A stretch of DNA of 9,590 nucleotides, taken from an uncultured Lachnospiraceae bacterium (GTDB lineage: Bacteria > Bacillota > Clostridia > Lachnospirales > Lachnospiraceae). Shown here piece by piece: positions 1 through 6,792 of this stretch. The stretch is from assembly GCA_934371475.1 (NCBI GenBank), contig CAKRNX010000081.1, positions 1 through 9,590 of the forward strand. Reading direction: 5' to 3'. The notes beneath the pieces are model-generated. The model ran no database searches. It saw only the letters and a list, made by a program, of their open reading frames with translations, and had not been told where the DNA came from. A program made the translations under genes and the position numbers. Numbering within the stretch: position 1 is the stretch's first letter; the number at the start of each line of letters is the position of its first letter.

Positions 1-1133
1 TCGTACAGATCACCTGTGGTGAAGGACGCCAGGGACTCATTGTACAGGCTGTAGGGTGATGTGGTGCCGGCTTTGATGATATTGCCTTTGTACAGCTTGA
101 ATTTCACCTCACCGGTTACATATTCCTGAGTGACATCTACAAATGCCTGGATTGCCTCACGAAGCGGTGTGAACCATTTTCCCTCGTAAACAACCTGTGC
201 AAACTGGCTGCCCAGTTTCTTCTTGGTCTCCATGGTTTCACGATCCAGGATCAGCTCTTCCAGCTGTTCATGAGCTGCCATCAGAATAGTTCCGCCCGGG
301 GTTTCGTATACGCCGCGGCTCTTCATACCTACGACACGGTTTTCCACGATATCAACGATGCCGATACCGTGTTTGCCGCCCAGTCTGTTCAGTTCTTTGA
401 TGATATCAGAAACTTTCATTTCTTTACCGTTGATCGTCTTTGGAACACCCGCTTCAAAGGTCATGGTTACATACTCGGCCTCATCGGGAGCCTGCTCCGG
501 AGTCACACCCAGTACGAGCATATTGTTGTAGTTGGGCTCATTGGCCGGATCTTCCAGTTCCAGTCCCTCATGGCTGATGTGCCACAGGTTTCTGTCACGG
601 CTGTAACTGTGACTGTGGTCGAAAGGAAGGTTGATGCCGTGAGCCTTGCAGAATTCCATCTCGTCTTCACGGGAATCCATTTTCCACAGATCGGTCATAC
701 GCCAGGGAGCAATGATTTTGAGGTCGGGAGCCAGAGCACGGATACCAAGCTCAAAACGGATCTGGTCGTTTCCTTTCCCGGTAGCGCCGTGGCAGATTGT
801 GGTAGCGCCCTCTTTGCGGGCGATCTCAACCAGCTTTTTGGCGATTGCCGGACGTGCCATGGAAGTACCCAGCAGATATTTATGCTCGTATACAGCACCG
901 GCTTTTACGCAGGGCATGATGAAATCATCACAGAATTCATCTACAATGTTTTCGATATATAATTTAGATGCGCCAGAGAGTTTTGCTCTTTCATCCAGAC
1001 CGTCCAGTTCATTTCCCTGTCCGCAGTCGATACAGCAGCAGATTACGTCATAGCCAAATGTCTCCTTCAGCCACGGGATCATCGCAGTGGTATCCAGACC
1101 GCCTGAGTAGGCTAAAATAACTTTTTCTTTCAT
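1..1133 (-). CDS. argG: Argininosuccinate synthase, 3' end outside window
   Basis: Joins citrulline and aspartate, using ATP, to make argininosuccinate: the penultimate step of arginine synthesis, in the cytoplasm. Read on the minus strand, the protein begins MKEKVILAYSGGLDTT. The ATP-pyrophosphatase loop SGGLDT is at residues 10-15, and a second family block, HGATGKGNDQIRFE, is at 115-128. The visible 377 codons are open throughout. The family is usually about 400 residues, so only some 20-30 C-terminal residues are missing beyond the window edge. The start is chosen because GGAGGA (1141-1146, minus strand) lies 7 bases upstream of the ATG and the ATP loop falls at the usual distance from the N-terminus. 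A Cys-rich stretch, ICCCIDCG (31-38), is notable but lies in a normal part of the fold. The gene diverges from argC across a shared control region, which suggests joint arginine control. Confidence 0.97.
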   Translation of the reverse strand, partial: MKEKVILAYSGGLDTTAMIPWLKETFGYDVICCCIDCGQGNELDGLDERAKLSGASKLYIENIVDEFCDDFIMPCVKAGAVYEHKYLLGTSMARPAIAKKLVEIARKEGATTICHGATGKGNDQIRFELGIRALAPDLKIIAPWRMTDLWKMDSREDEMEFCKAHGINLPFDHSHSYSRDRNLWHISHEGLELEDPANEPNYNNMLVLGVTPEQAPDEAEYVTMTFEAGVPKTINGKEMKVSDIIKELNRLGGKHGIGIVDIVENRVVGMKSRGVYETPGGTILMAAHEQLEELILDRETMETKKKLGSQFAQVVYEGKWFTPLREAIQAFVDVTQEYVTGEVKFKLYKGNIIKAGTTSPYSLYNESLASFTTGDLY

Positions 1134-1156
1134 GTGATTTTCCTCCATAGATATGT

Positions 1157-1168
1157 ATGATATATCAT
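1157..1168. promoter_or_regulatory. Perfect 12-bp palindrome in argG leader
   Basis: ATGATATATCAT reads the same on both strands and lies between the predicted argG start point and its ribosome binding site. It is AT-rich like an ArgR operator. An offset reading, TGTAT-N4-TATCA (1154-1167), matches the TGAAT-N4-ATTCA core at 7 of 10 positions. A separate perfect half-site, ATTCA (1192-1196; TGAAT on the argG strand), lies at the predicted start point. An operator role is inference, and an AT-rich palindrome of this size can occur by chance. Confidence 0.3.
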
Positions 1169-1202
1169 TCCGCTCCAGAATGCTGTTGATTATTCACGCA
1201 TT

Positions 1203-1231
1203 ACTATAGCGCATCTGCTATAAATATGCAA
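1203..1231 (-). promoter_or_regulatory. Predicted argG promoter (sigma-A type)
   Basis: On the minus strand a TTGCAT -35 element (1226-1231) is followed, after exactly 17 bases, by a TATAGT -10 element (1203-1208). Transcription would start near 1196 and give a leader of about 60 bases before the argG ATG. The match is good but has not been tested. Confidence 0.65.
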
Positions 1232-1239
1232 GTATAAAA

Positions 1240-1500
1240 ATGCAGAGAGACGGGAAGTTTCCGCATAATTTACCGGATATCTTGTCCTCTGGCAAGGAAT
1301 GGACGGACACCAAGCTGGGGGAGAAACAGTTTGGTTTTTCTTTCGTATAAGATTATATTTTTGAAATTGCATCTTGAGTGCAGGTTTACAGAACAGAAGA
1401 ATGCTGCTGAAACAGCTGGTATGCGGAATGAAATCCGTGCTGTCGTGTATGGCACGAATTATATGTCTGTGAAGATAAAGCAGATGAGATTTTCTGACAG
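1240..1500. other. Middle of argG-argC intergenic region, no gene seen
   Basis: About 260 bases between the two predicted promoters hold nothing I can assign. There is no T-box motif, no tRNA-like fold and no terminator. Short inverted repeats exist, such as CGTGC (1436-1440) with GCACG (1452-1456), but none has a T-run. Small open frames cross the region on both strands but resemble no known protein and run into the promoter or operator sequences. Confidence 0.5.
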
Positions 1501-1528
1501 CGCACAGCAAGCAAGAATATGCATAATA

Positions 1529-1546
1529 TATGTATAATTATTCATA
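1529..1546. promoter_or_regulatory. Predicted ArgR (ARG box) operator of argC operon
   Basis: The 18 bases contain TGTAT (1531-1535), a four-base A/T spacer (1536-1539) and ATTCA (1540-1544). Against the ArgR consensus TGAAT-N4-ATTCA this is one mismatch in ten core positions, with A/T flanks as expected. It ends 8 bases before the predicted -35 element, a sensible place for arginine-dependent repression. The right half ATTCATAA (1540-1547) is echoed 21 bases upstream by ATGCATAA (1519-1526), two helical turns away, as in paired ARG boxes, although the left half of that second box is poor. ArgR itself is not encoded in the window. Confidence 0.6.
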
Positions 1547-1554
1547 AAAAACTC

Positions 1555-1583
1555 TTTACTTATCAAAAAAACTGTTATATGAT
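1555..1583 (+). promoter_or_regulatory. Predicted argCJBD promoter
   Basis: A TTTACT -35 element (1555-1560) and a TATGAT -10 element (1578-1583) are separated by 17 bases. The -10 matches the consensus at five of six positions and the -35 at four of six. Transcription would start near 1590, leaving a leader of about 25 bases with the ribosome binding site at its centre and little room for attenuation. The ARG box lies directly upstream. Confidence 0.6.
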
Positions 1584-1615
1584 AGGAAAAACTGCAAGAG
1601 AAAAGGAGAGAGAAA

Positions 1616-2656
1616 ATGATTAAAGCAGGCATTATCGGTTCTACAGGATATGCGGGACAGGAACTGGTGCGTCTTTTACTGCAGCACCCGCAGACAGAGA
1701 TCGTCTGGTACGGTTCCAGAAGTTATATTGATCAGAAATATGCAGACGTTTACAAAAATATGTTCCGGTTGGCGGACGCCCGATGCATGGATGATAATAT
1801 GAATGAACTCTCCGAGCAGGCAGACGTGATTTTTACGGCTACACCGCAGGGATTGTGCGCATCTCTGGTAGATGATGATATTTTAAACAGAACAAAGATT
1901 ATTGACCTGAGTGCTGATTTTAGGATCAAGGACGTGAGGGTTTATGAGGAATGGTATGGTATCACTCATAAAAGCCCGCAGTATATTCCGGAAGCGGTAT
2001 ATGGGCTGTGTGAGATCAACAGGGAGTCGGTGCGAAGCGCCCGCCTGGTAGCGAACCCCGGATGCTACACAACATGCTCCATCCTTACGATGTATCCTCT
2101 TGTAAAAGAAAAACTGGTAGATCCTCATTCTATTATTATTGATGCAAAATCAGGGACATCCGGTGCGGGAAGAGGAGCAAAAGTGCCGAACCTGTTCTGT
2201 GAAGTGAATGAAAGCATCAAGCCTTACGGAGTTGCGGTTCACCGGCACACACCGGAGATTGAGGAACAGCTGGGATATGCGGCTGGAGAGCCGATTATGG
2301 TGAACTTCACTCCGCATCTTGTGCCCATGAACAGAGGAATTTTGGCCACAGCATATGCCAGCCTTATGCCCGGGGTCACACAGGAGCAGGTGCAGGAAGC
2401 TTATGAAAAACATTATGGGAAAGAGTATTTTATCCGCCTGCTTCCCCAAGGAACCTATCCGGAGACCAGATGGGTGGAGGGCAGCAATTTTGTGGATATC
2501 GGATATAAACTGGATCCCAGAACCCATCGGATCATTGCAGTAGGAGCGATTGACAATCTGGTAAAAGGTGCTGCCGGACAGGCAGTGCAGAATATGAATC
2601 TGATGTTCGGACTTCCAGAGCAGACGGGACTTTCTCTTGTCCCGATGTTCCCGTAA
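1616..2656 (+). CDS. argC: N-acetyl-gamma-glutamyl-phosphate reductase
   Basis: Reduces N-acetylglutamyl phosphate to the semialdehyde with NADPH, the third step of ornithine synthesis, in the cytoplasm. The 346-residue product has the usual length. An N-terminal nucleotide-binding loop GSTGYAG is at residues 8-14. The catalytic cysteine is C150 in NPGCYTT, and the HRHTPE motif with the active-site histidine is at 209-214. The glycine-rich SGTSGAGRGAK stretch (179-189) is also typical of the family. The start is supported by AAGGAG (1603-1608) upstream of the ATG and by the loop lying right at the N-terminus. It is the first gene of the argCJBD operon, just downstream of the predicted promoter and ARG box. 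Nothing looks truncated or unusual. Confidence 0.97.
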   Translation: MIKAGIIGSTGYAGQELVRLLLQHPQTEIVWYGSRSYIDQKYADVYKNMFRLADARCMDDNMNELSEQADVIFTATPQGLCASLVDDDILNRTKIIDLSADFRIKDVRVYEEWYGITHKSPQYIPEAVYGLCEINRESVRSARLVANPGCYTTCSILTMYPLVKEKLVDPHSIIIDAKSGTSGAGRGAKVPNLFCEVNESIKPYGVAVHRHTPEIEEQLGYAAGEPIMVNFTPHLVPMNRGILATAYASLMPGVTQEQVQEAYEKHYGKEYFIRLLPQGTYPETRWVEGSNFVDIGYKLDPRTHRIIAVGAIDNLVKGAAGQAVQNMNLMFGLPEQTGLSLVPMFP

Positions 2657-2683
2657 GACGGCAGCAGGAGTGGGAGGAAAAGG

Positions 2684-3904
2684 ATGCGTGTATTAGACGG
2701 AGGCGTGACTGCGCCGAAAGGATACCGCGCGATCGGGATCGCAGCGGGAATTAAAAAGGATAAAAAAGATATGGCAATGCTGGCAAGCCAGGTACCGTGC
2801 CGGGCAGCAGGTACATTTACCAGCAATATCGTGAAAGCGGCACCGGTAAAATGGGATCACAAAATTGTGACAGAATATCGGTCTGCGCAGGCAGTAGTGA
2901 TGAACAGCGGAATCGCCAATGCGTGTACCGGGGCAGAAGGATATGGGTACTGCGAGGAGACAGCAGAGGCTGCGGCCAAGGCACTGGGACTGAAACCGGA
3001 GCAGGTGCTGACTGCATCCACCGGTGTGATCGGCAGACAGCTGCCCATGGATCTGATCAAAAAAGGCATCGAAAAAATGGCGCCCATGCTTTCTGATACG
3101 AAGGCGGCCGGAACGCTTGCGGCAGAAGCTATTATGACTACAGATACTGTGAAAAAAGAGATCGCAGTTGAGATTGAGCTTGGCGGAAAGACTGTGACAA
3201 TCGGAGGCATGTGCAAAGGTTCCGGCATGATCCATCCCAAGATGTGTACGATGTTGTCGTTTGTTGTGACAGATGCGGCCATCTCGGCGGAACTTCTTCA
3301 GAAATCACTGCGCGAGAATGTGAACGATACCTACAATATGATTTCGGTAGACGGCGATACGTCCACTAATGACACGTGTTTGCTTTTGGCCAATGGTTTG
3401 GCGGGCAATCCGGAGATTACAGAGGAGAATGAAGATTACCGCACATTTTATGAGGCATTAAGTTATGTCAATACTTATCTGGCCAAACATATGGCTGCGG
3501 ACGGAGAGGGAGCGACCGCTCTGTTTGAAGTAAAGGTGGTGGGAGCCGAGTCGAAAGAGCAGGCGGTTACACTGAGCAAATCTATCATTACCTCTAATCT
3601 GGTAAAGACTGCAATCTGCGGTCATGATGCGAACTGGGGACGGATCCTGTGCGCCATGGGTTATTCAGGGGCTGTATTTGATCCGGAAAAAGTGGATCTG
3701 TACTTTGAAAGCAGTGCGGGGAAACTGAAAATTATTGAAAACGGAGTAGCGACGGATTACAGCGAAGAGAAGGCGACGGAGATCCTTTCCCAGAAAGAAA
3801 TCACGGCGACTGCGGATATCAAGATGGGAAGCAGCAGCGCAGTGGCATGGGGATGTGATCTGACCCACGAGTATATTAATATCAATGCGGACTACCGGTC
3901 CTGA
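2684..3904 (+). CDS. argJ: Glutamate N-acetyltransferase / amino-acid acetyltransferase (ornithine acetyltransferase)
   Basis: Moves the acetyl group from N-acetylornithine to glutamate, making ornithine and recycling N-acetylglutamate. Many members also use acetyl-CoA to start the cycle. The 406 residues contain STGVIG (112-117), the self-cleavage block KGSGMIHPKMCTML (178-191), GDTSTND (224-230) and the CGHDANWGR block (312-320). ArgJ proteins are N-terminal nucleophile enzymes that split themselves into alpha and beta chains just before a threonine, here T189. The residue before it is Cys188, whereas the textbook junction is Ala-Thr. The start lies 27 bases after the argC stop, with GGGAGG (2672-2677) upstream. 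No argA is visible, which fits a bifunctional ArgJ, but bifunctionality cannot be proven from sequence. Confidence 0.96.
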   Translation: MRVLDGGVTAPKGYRAIGIAAGIKKDKKDMAMLASQVPCRAAGTFTSNIVKAAPVKWDHKIVTEYRSAQAVVMNSGIANACTGAEGYGYCEETAEAAAKALGLKPEQVLTASTGVIGRQLPMDLIKKGIEKMAPMLSDTKAAGTLAAEAIMTTDTVKKEIAVEIELGGKTVTIGGMCKGSGMIHPKMCTMLSFVVTDAAISAELLQKSLRENVNDTYNMISVDGDTSTNDTCLLLANGLAGNPEITEENEDYRTFYEALSYVNTYLAKHMAADGEGATALFEVKVVGAESKEQAVTLSKSIITSNLVKTAICGHDANWGRILCAMGYSGAVFDPEKVDLYFESSAGKLKIIENGVATDYSEEKATEILSQKEITATADIKMGSSSAVAWGCDLTHEYININADYRS

Positions 3905-3920
3905 GAATAGGAGCAGACAG

Positions 3921-4820
3921 ATGAAAGAGACATTGGAAATGTGGCTTGAAAAAGCAAATGTCCTGATTGAGGCGCTGCCTTACATACAGCGTTTTCACGG
4001 AAAGACGATTGTAGTAAAGTACGGCGGAAGCGCCATGGTGGACCAGGAGCTGAAAATGAGCGTGATCCGCGATGTAGCGTTGTTGAAGCTGGTTGGTTTC
4101 CGTCCCATTATTGTACATGGCGGAGGTAAAGAAATTACAAAATGGATCGGAAAAATCGGCTTGGAAACCAGATTTGTCAACGGACTTCGTGTGACGGACG
4201 AGCCGACCATGGAAGTGGCAGAGATGGTGCTGAACCGGGTCAATAAAGATCTGGTTTCCATGATGGAGCAGGTAGGCCTGAAAGCAGTCGGTATCAGCGG
4301 AAAAGACGGCACCGTGCTGCAGGTAGAACGCAAACTTTCAGGAGGAGAGGACATTGGATATGTGGGAGAGGTCAGAAACGTAAATCCTCTGCTGCTGAAT
4401 ACTCTGCTGGATAATGATTTTATCCCGGTGATCTGTCCGATCGGCTCTGATGAGGAATGCCATTCCTACAATATTAATGCAGATGATGCGGCCTGTGCGA
4501 TTGCCAGGGCGCTGAAAGCCTCCAAACTGGTATTTCTTACAGATATTGAGGGTGTATACAGGGATCCGTCAGACAAAAACAGCCTGATCAGTGAGATGAC
4601 GACACAGGAAGCTAAAGCATTTTTACAGAGCGGCAATGTGGGCGGAGGAATGCTGCCGAAGATCCAGAACTGTATCGATGCCATTGAAGCCGGTGTTTCC
4701 AGAGTCCACATCCTGGACGGAAGGATACAGCATTCTCTGCTTCTGGAGTTCTTTACCAACAGAGGTATCGGCACGGCAATCATCGGAGACGAGGAGGAGA
4801 GATACAATGTCAAAGACTGA
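3921..4820 (+). CDS. argB: Acetylglutamate kinase, arginine-sensitive type
   Basis: Phosphorylates N-acetylglutamate with ATP, usually the regulated step of the acetyl-recycling pathway. The start at 3921 is preferred over an in-frame ATG at 3885 inside argJ. AGGAG (3909-3913) lies 7 bases upstream of it, and the protein then begins MKETLEMWLEKANVL as family members do. The 299-residue product has K33 in KYGGSAM, the HGGGK loop (66-70), NADDAA (186-191) with D188, and GGGMLPKI (241-248) with K247. About 25 residues precede the kinase core. This extra N-terminal helix, with the C-terminal block HSLLLEFFTNRGIGT (271-285), is the known mark of hexameric kinases inhibited by arginine. It lies 16 bases after argJ and overlaps argD by 14 bases. 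Confidence 0.96.
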   Translation: MKETLEMWLEKANVLIEALPYIQRFHGKTIVVKYGGSAMVDQELKMSVIRDVALLKLVGFRPIIVHGGGKEITKWIGKIGLETRFVNGLRVTDEPTMEVAEMVLNRVNKDLVSMMEQVGLKAVGISGKDGTVLQVERKLSGGEDIGYVGEVRNVNPLLLNTLLDNDFIPVICPIGSDEECHSYNINADDAACAIARALKASKLVFLTDIEGVYRDPSDKNSLISEMTTQEAKAFLQSGNVGGGMLPKIQNCIDAIEAGVSRVHILDGRIQHSLLLEFFTNRGIGTAIIGDEEERYNVKD

Positions 4821-5997
4821 GGAATATATTGAGCGTACTGAACATGTGGTGCTCCATACCTATAACCGGTTCCCGGTTGTGTTTGAGAAGGGAGACGGTG
4901 TTTATCTGTACGATGTGGAAGGCAAAAAATATCTGGATTTCGGTGCCGGCATTGCGGTATTCGCGCTGGGTTATGGAAACAGGCAGTACAATCAGGCGCT
5001 GAAGGATCAGATTGACCGTTTGATCCATACTTCCAACCTGTATTATAATATTCCCATGATGGAGGCGGCTGAGAAGCTGGTGCGTGTCAGCGGAATGAGC
5101 CGTGTGTTTTTTACAAACAGCGGAACAGAGTCCATTGAGGGTGCGCTGAAGGCGGCGCGCCGTTATGCATACAATAAGGACGGACGCACGGATCATGAGA
5201 TCATTGCTATGGAGCATTCGTTCCATGGAAGAAGCATCGGCGCGCTTTCCGTGACCGGAAATCCTCATTACCAGGAACCTTTCAAACCACTGATGGGAGG
5301 CGTGAAATTTGCCCGCTTCAATGATCTGGAGAGTGTGAAGGCTCAGATCAGTGAGCGGACCTGCGCAATCATTCTGGAGACTGTACAGGGAGAGGGAGGC
5401 ATCTATCCGGCTGATCCGGCATTTCTGCAGGGGGTGAGGGCGCTTTGTGATGAAAAAGATATTCTGCTGATTCTGGATGAGATCCAGTGCGGCATGGGGC
5501 GTACCGGCAGCTATTTTGCATGGCAGCAGTACGGTGTGAAACCGGATATTATGACGGTTGCAAAGGCGCTTGGATGCGGTGTTCCGGTGGGAGCATTCGT
5601 GCTGAATGAAAAGTGTGCCGCCTCTTCTCTCGTGCCGGGAGACCATGGAACGACCTACGGCGGCAATCCGTTTGCCTGCGCGGCCGTGTCCAAAGTGTTT
5701 GATCTGTTTGAGCAGGAACATATAGTGGAGCATGTAAAAGAGCTGACACCCTATCTGGAAGAACAGCTGGATCAGCTGATGACACGCCATAACTGCCTGA
5801 TACAGCGGCGCGGCCTTGGCTTTATGCAGGGGCTTGTAGTGAGCGGCATCCCGGTGGGACAGATCGTAAAAAAAGCGCTGGAGCAGGGCCTTGTAGTGCT
5901 TTCCGCAGGCAGCGATGTGCTGCGTCTTGTGCCGCCGCTGGTAATCACAAAAGAACAGATTGATGAAATGATAGAGAAGCTGGGAAACTGCCTGTAA
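4807..5997 (+). CDS. argD: Acetylornithine aminotransferase
   Basis: Transfers an amino group from glutamate to N-acetylglutamate semialdehyde, making N-acetylornithine, with pyridoxal phosphate as cofactor. The 396-residue product is a class III aminotransferase of normal length. SGTES (105-109) and HSFHGR (137-142) bind the cofactor phosphate and ring. D224 in LILDEIQCGMGRTG holds the ring nitrogen, K253 in VAKALG is the Schiff-base lysine, and TTYGGNP (282-288) is conserved. The frame is open further upstream inside argB, but ATG 4807 is chosen because a GAGGAGGAG ribosome site (4791-4799) precedes it and the N-terminus then fits the family. The start overlaps the end of argB by 14 bases, so translation is probably coupled. 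Some family members also act on succinyl-diaminopimelate in lysine synthesis, which cannot be judged here. Confidence 0.96.
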   Translation: MSKTEEYIERTEHVVLHTYNRFPVVFEKGDGVYLYDVEGKKYLDFGAGIAVFALGYGNRQYNQALKDQIDRLIHTSNLYYNIPMMEAAEKLVRVSGMSRVFFTNSGTESIEGALKAARRYAYNKDGRTDHEIIAMEHSFHGRSIGALSVTGNPHYQEPFKPLMGGVKFARFNDLESVKAQISERTCAIILETVQGEGGIYPADPAFLQGVRALCDEKDILLILDEIQCGMGRTGSYFAWQQYGVKPDIMTVAKALGCGVPVGAFVLNEKCAASSLVPGDHGTTYGGNPFACAAVSKVFDLFEQEHIVEHVKELTPYLEEQLDQLMTRHNCLIQRRGLGFMQGLVVSGIPVGQIVKKALEQGLVVLSAGSDVLRLVPPLVITKEQIDEMIEKLGNCL

Positions 5998-6060
5998 TGA
6001 AATAACCATGAATGATGGCTCTTGGCTTATTCGCAGCTTATTGCTCGCAGAATAACGAAT

Positions 6061-6117
6061 AGAATCACCCCATCCGGGCATACTTTGAAAAACAAGTATT
6101 GCGATGGGGTGATTTTT
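6061..6117 (+). terminator. Predicted Rho-independent terminator of arg operon, abutting next gene
   Basis: The arms 6063-6074 and 6103-6114 pair perfectly over 12 bp (AATCACCCCATC with GATGGGGTGATT). An inner 6-bp stem (ATACTT 6080-6085, AAGTAT 6094-6099) closes the loop. Five Ts (6113-6117) follow, 63 bases after the argD stop. This has the form of an intrinsic terminator reading rightward. Unusually, the right arm contains the only ribosome-binding-like sequence (GGGGTG, 6106-6111) for the ATG at 6118, so the hairpin may also limit translation of the next gene. Confidence 0.75.
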
Positions 6118-6552
6118 ATGTGGGGTATGATTACGGCAATTATTTCAGGAATTTTAATGAGTGTGCAGGGTGTGTTTAATACGGAAGTGACGAAGCAGAC
6201 CAGCCTGTGGGTATCTTCAGCCTTCGTACAGTTCACGGCGCTGTTGCTCTGTTTGGCGGCCTGGTTTTTTACAGACAGACACAGTTTTGCGGGGCTGGCG
6301 GGAGTAAAACCGTGGTATTTTCTGCTGGGCGGAGTTCTGGGCGCTTTTATTACGATTACGGTGATTGGAGCCATGAAACATCTGGGACCGGCAGCCGCAG
6401 CCATGATGATTGTGGTATCGCAGCTGGCCGCAGCTTATCTGATTGAGCTGGCTGGCCTTTTTGGCGTGGAGAAACAGCCGTTTGAATGGAGAAAGGCTGC
6501 TGCAATGGCAGTTTGTATTGTGGGGATTATTTTCTTTAACCGGGGAAGATAA
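6118..6552 (+). CDS. Small membrane protein, DUF606/YdcZ-type DMT transporter
   Basis: A 144-residue hydrophobic protein with five likely membrane helices, roughly residues 3-21, 32-51, 65-86, 90-113 and 126-141. Patterns such as SGILMSVQGVFN near the N-terminus and GAMKHLGPAAAAMMIVVSQL (84-103) resemble the DUF606/YdcZ group of the drug/metabolite transporter superfamily, whose members are about this size and may act as dimers. The substrate is unknown. An in-frame TTG at 6022 would add 32 polar residues encoded by the terminator region and is rejected. ATG 6118 needs GGGGTG (6106-6111) as ribosome site, 6 bases away. An ATG at 6127 is possible but would have almost no spacing. It follows the arg operon terminator directly; a role in arginine export or uptake would be a guess. 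Confidence 0.8.
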   Translation: MWGMITAIISGILMSVQGVFNTEVTKQTSLWVSSAFVQFTALLLCLAAWFFTDRHSFAGLAGVKPWYFLLGGVLGAFITITVIGAMKHLGPAAAAMMIVVSQLAAAYLIELAGLFGVEKQPFEWRKAAAMAVCIVGIIFFNRGR

Positions 6553-6792
6553 TACAGCAGTTTAAAAATGTTCCGGTATTCTTGCTGCAAGGCAGGAGTC
6601 TGTCCATATCGGATGTTCTTTGATTTCGGCAGGGGCTTTAAGTTTTCGAAAGAGGATGTTTTTATCTGTCCGGAAAGTGTTTGAAAATAGGGCTTGAGCG
6701 GCTGTGCCGCGGAAGATATAATAAAAACAGGTAAGAATCTGGAATGTCAATGAAGCAGAAACTTACGGAAGACAAATGAAGGAGGGTACGGA
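6553..6792. other. Spacer between DMT gene and glpK
   Basis: No gene I can support and no clear terminator. The left part (6553-6690) is featureless to me. The right part holds the glpK promoter and leader. A 12-codon frame counting its stop, ATG 6744 to TGA 6779, ends on the glpK ribosome site (AAGGAGGG begins at 6779), but it has no good ribosome site of its own. Confidence 0.5.
6694..6722 (+). promoter_or_regulatory. Predicted glpK promoter with inverted repeat in spacer
   Basis: TTGAGC (6694-6699) and a perfect TATAAT (6717-6722) are 17 bases apart. The spacer region carries GCGGC-TGT-GCCGC (6698-6710), a 5-bp inverted repeat that overlaps the end of the -35 element. This could be an operator, but with a 17-base spacer it does not fit the usual long-spacer MerR arrangement. 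No clear catabolite-response (cre) site was found nearby. The start point would be near 6729, about 64 bases before glpK. Confidence 0.65.

Noticed and set aside
270..962. 230-codon plus-strand frame opposite argG
   Set aside because: It is antisense to the well-conserved argG coding sequence, and its translation resembles no family. It is a shadow frame.
1190..1510. 106-codon open frame on the minus strand in the argG-argC gap
   Set aside because: It covers the predicted argG promoter and reads as composition-biased, non-protein-like sequence with no good ribosome site.
1331..1537. 68-codon open frame on the plus strand starting with TTG, with a GGGGGAG stretch 7 bases upstream
   Set aside because: The product resembles nothing I know, it uses a TTG start, and it runs through the ARG box to end just before the argC promoter. 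The ribosome-like site is probably chance.
1134..1615. T-box or other long leader RNA before either arg promoter
   Set aside because: No AGGGTGGNACCGCG-type sequence on either strand, and the predicted argC leader is only about 25 bases.
6027..6055. Inverted repeat TTATTC / GAATAA after argD as a separate terminator
   Set aside because: The stem is only 6 bp with a 17-base loop and has no T-run. The stronger hairpin just downstream explains termination.
4810..6081. 423-codon minus-strand frame opposite argD
   Set aside because: It lies opposite a fully conserved aminotransferase and has the Cys/His-rich composition typical of reverse-strand shadows.
6022..6117. 32-residue N-terminal extension of the small membrane protein from a TTG codon
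   Set aside because: The extension is polar, is encoded by the terminator hairpin region, and family members start at the first membrane helix.
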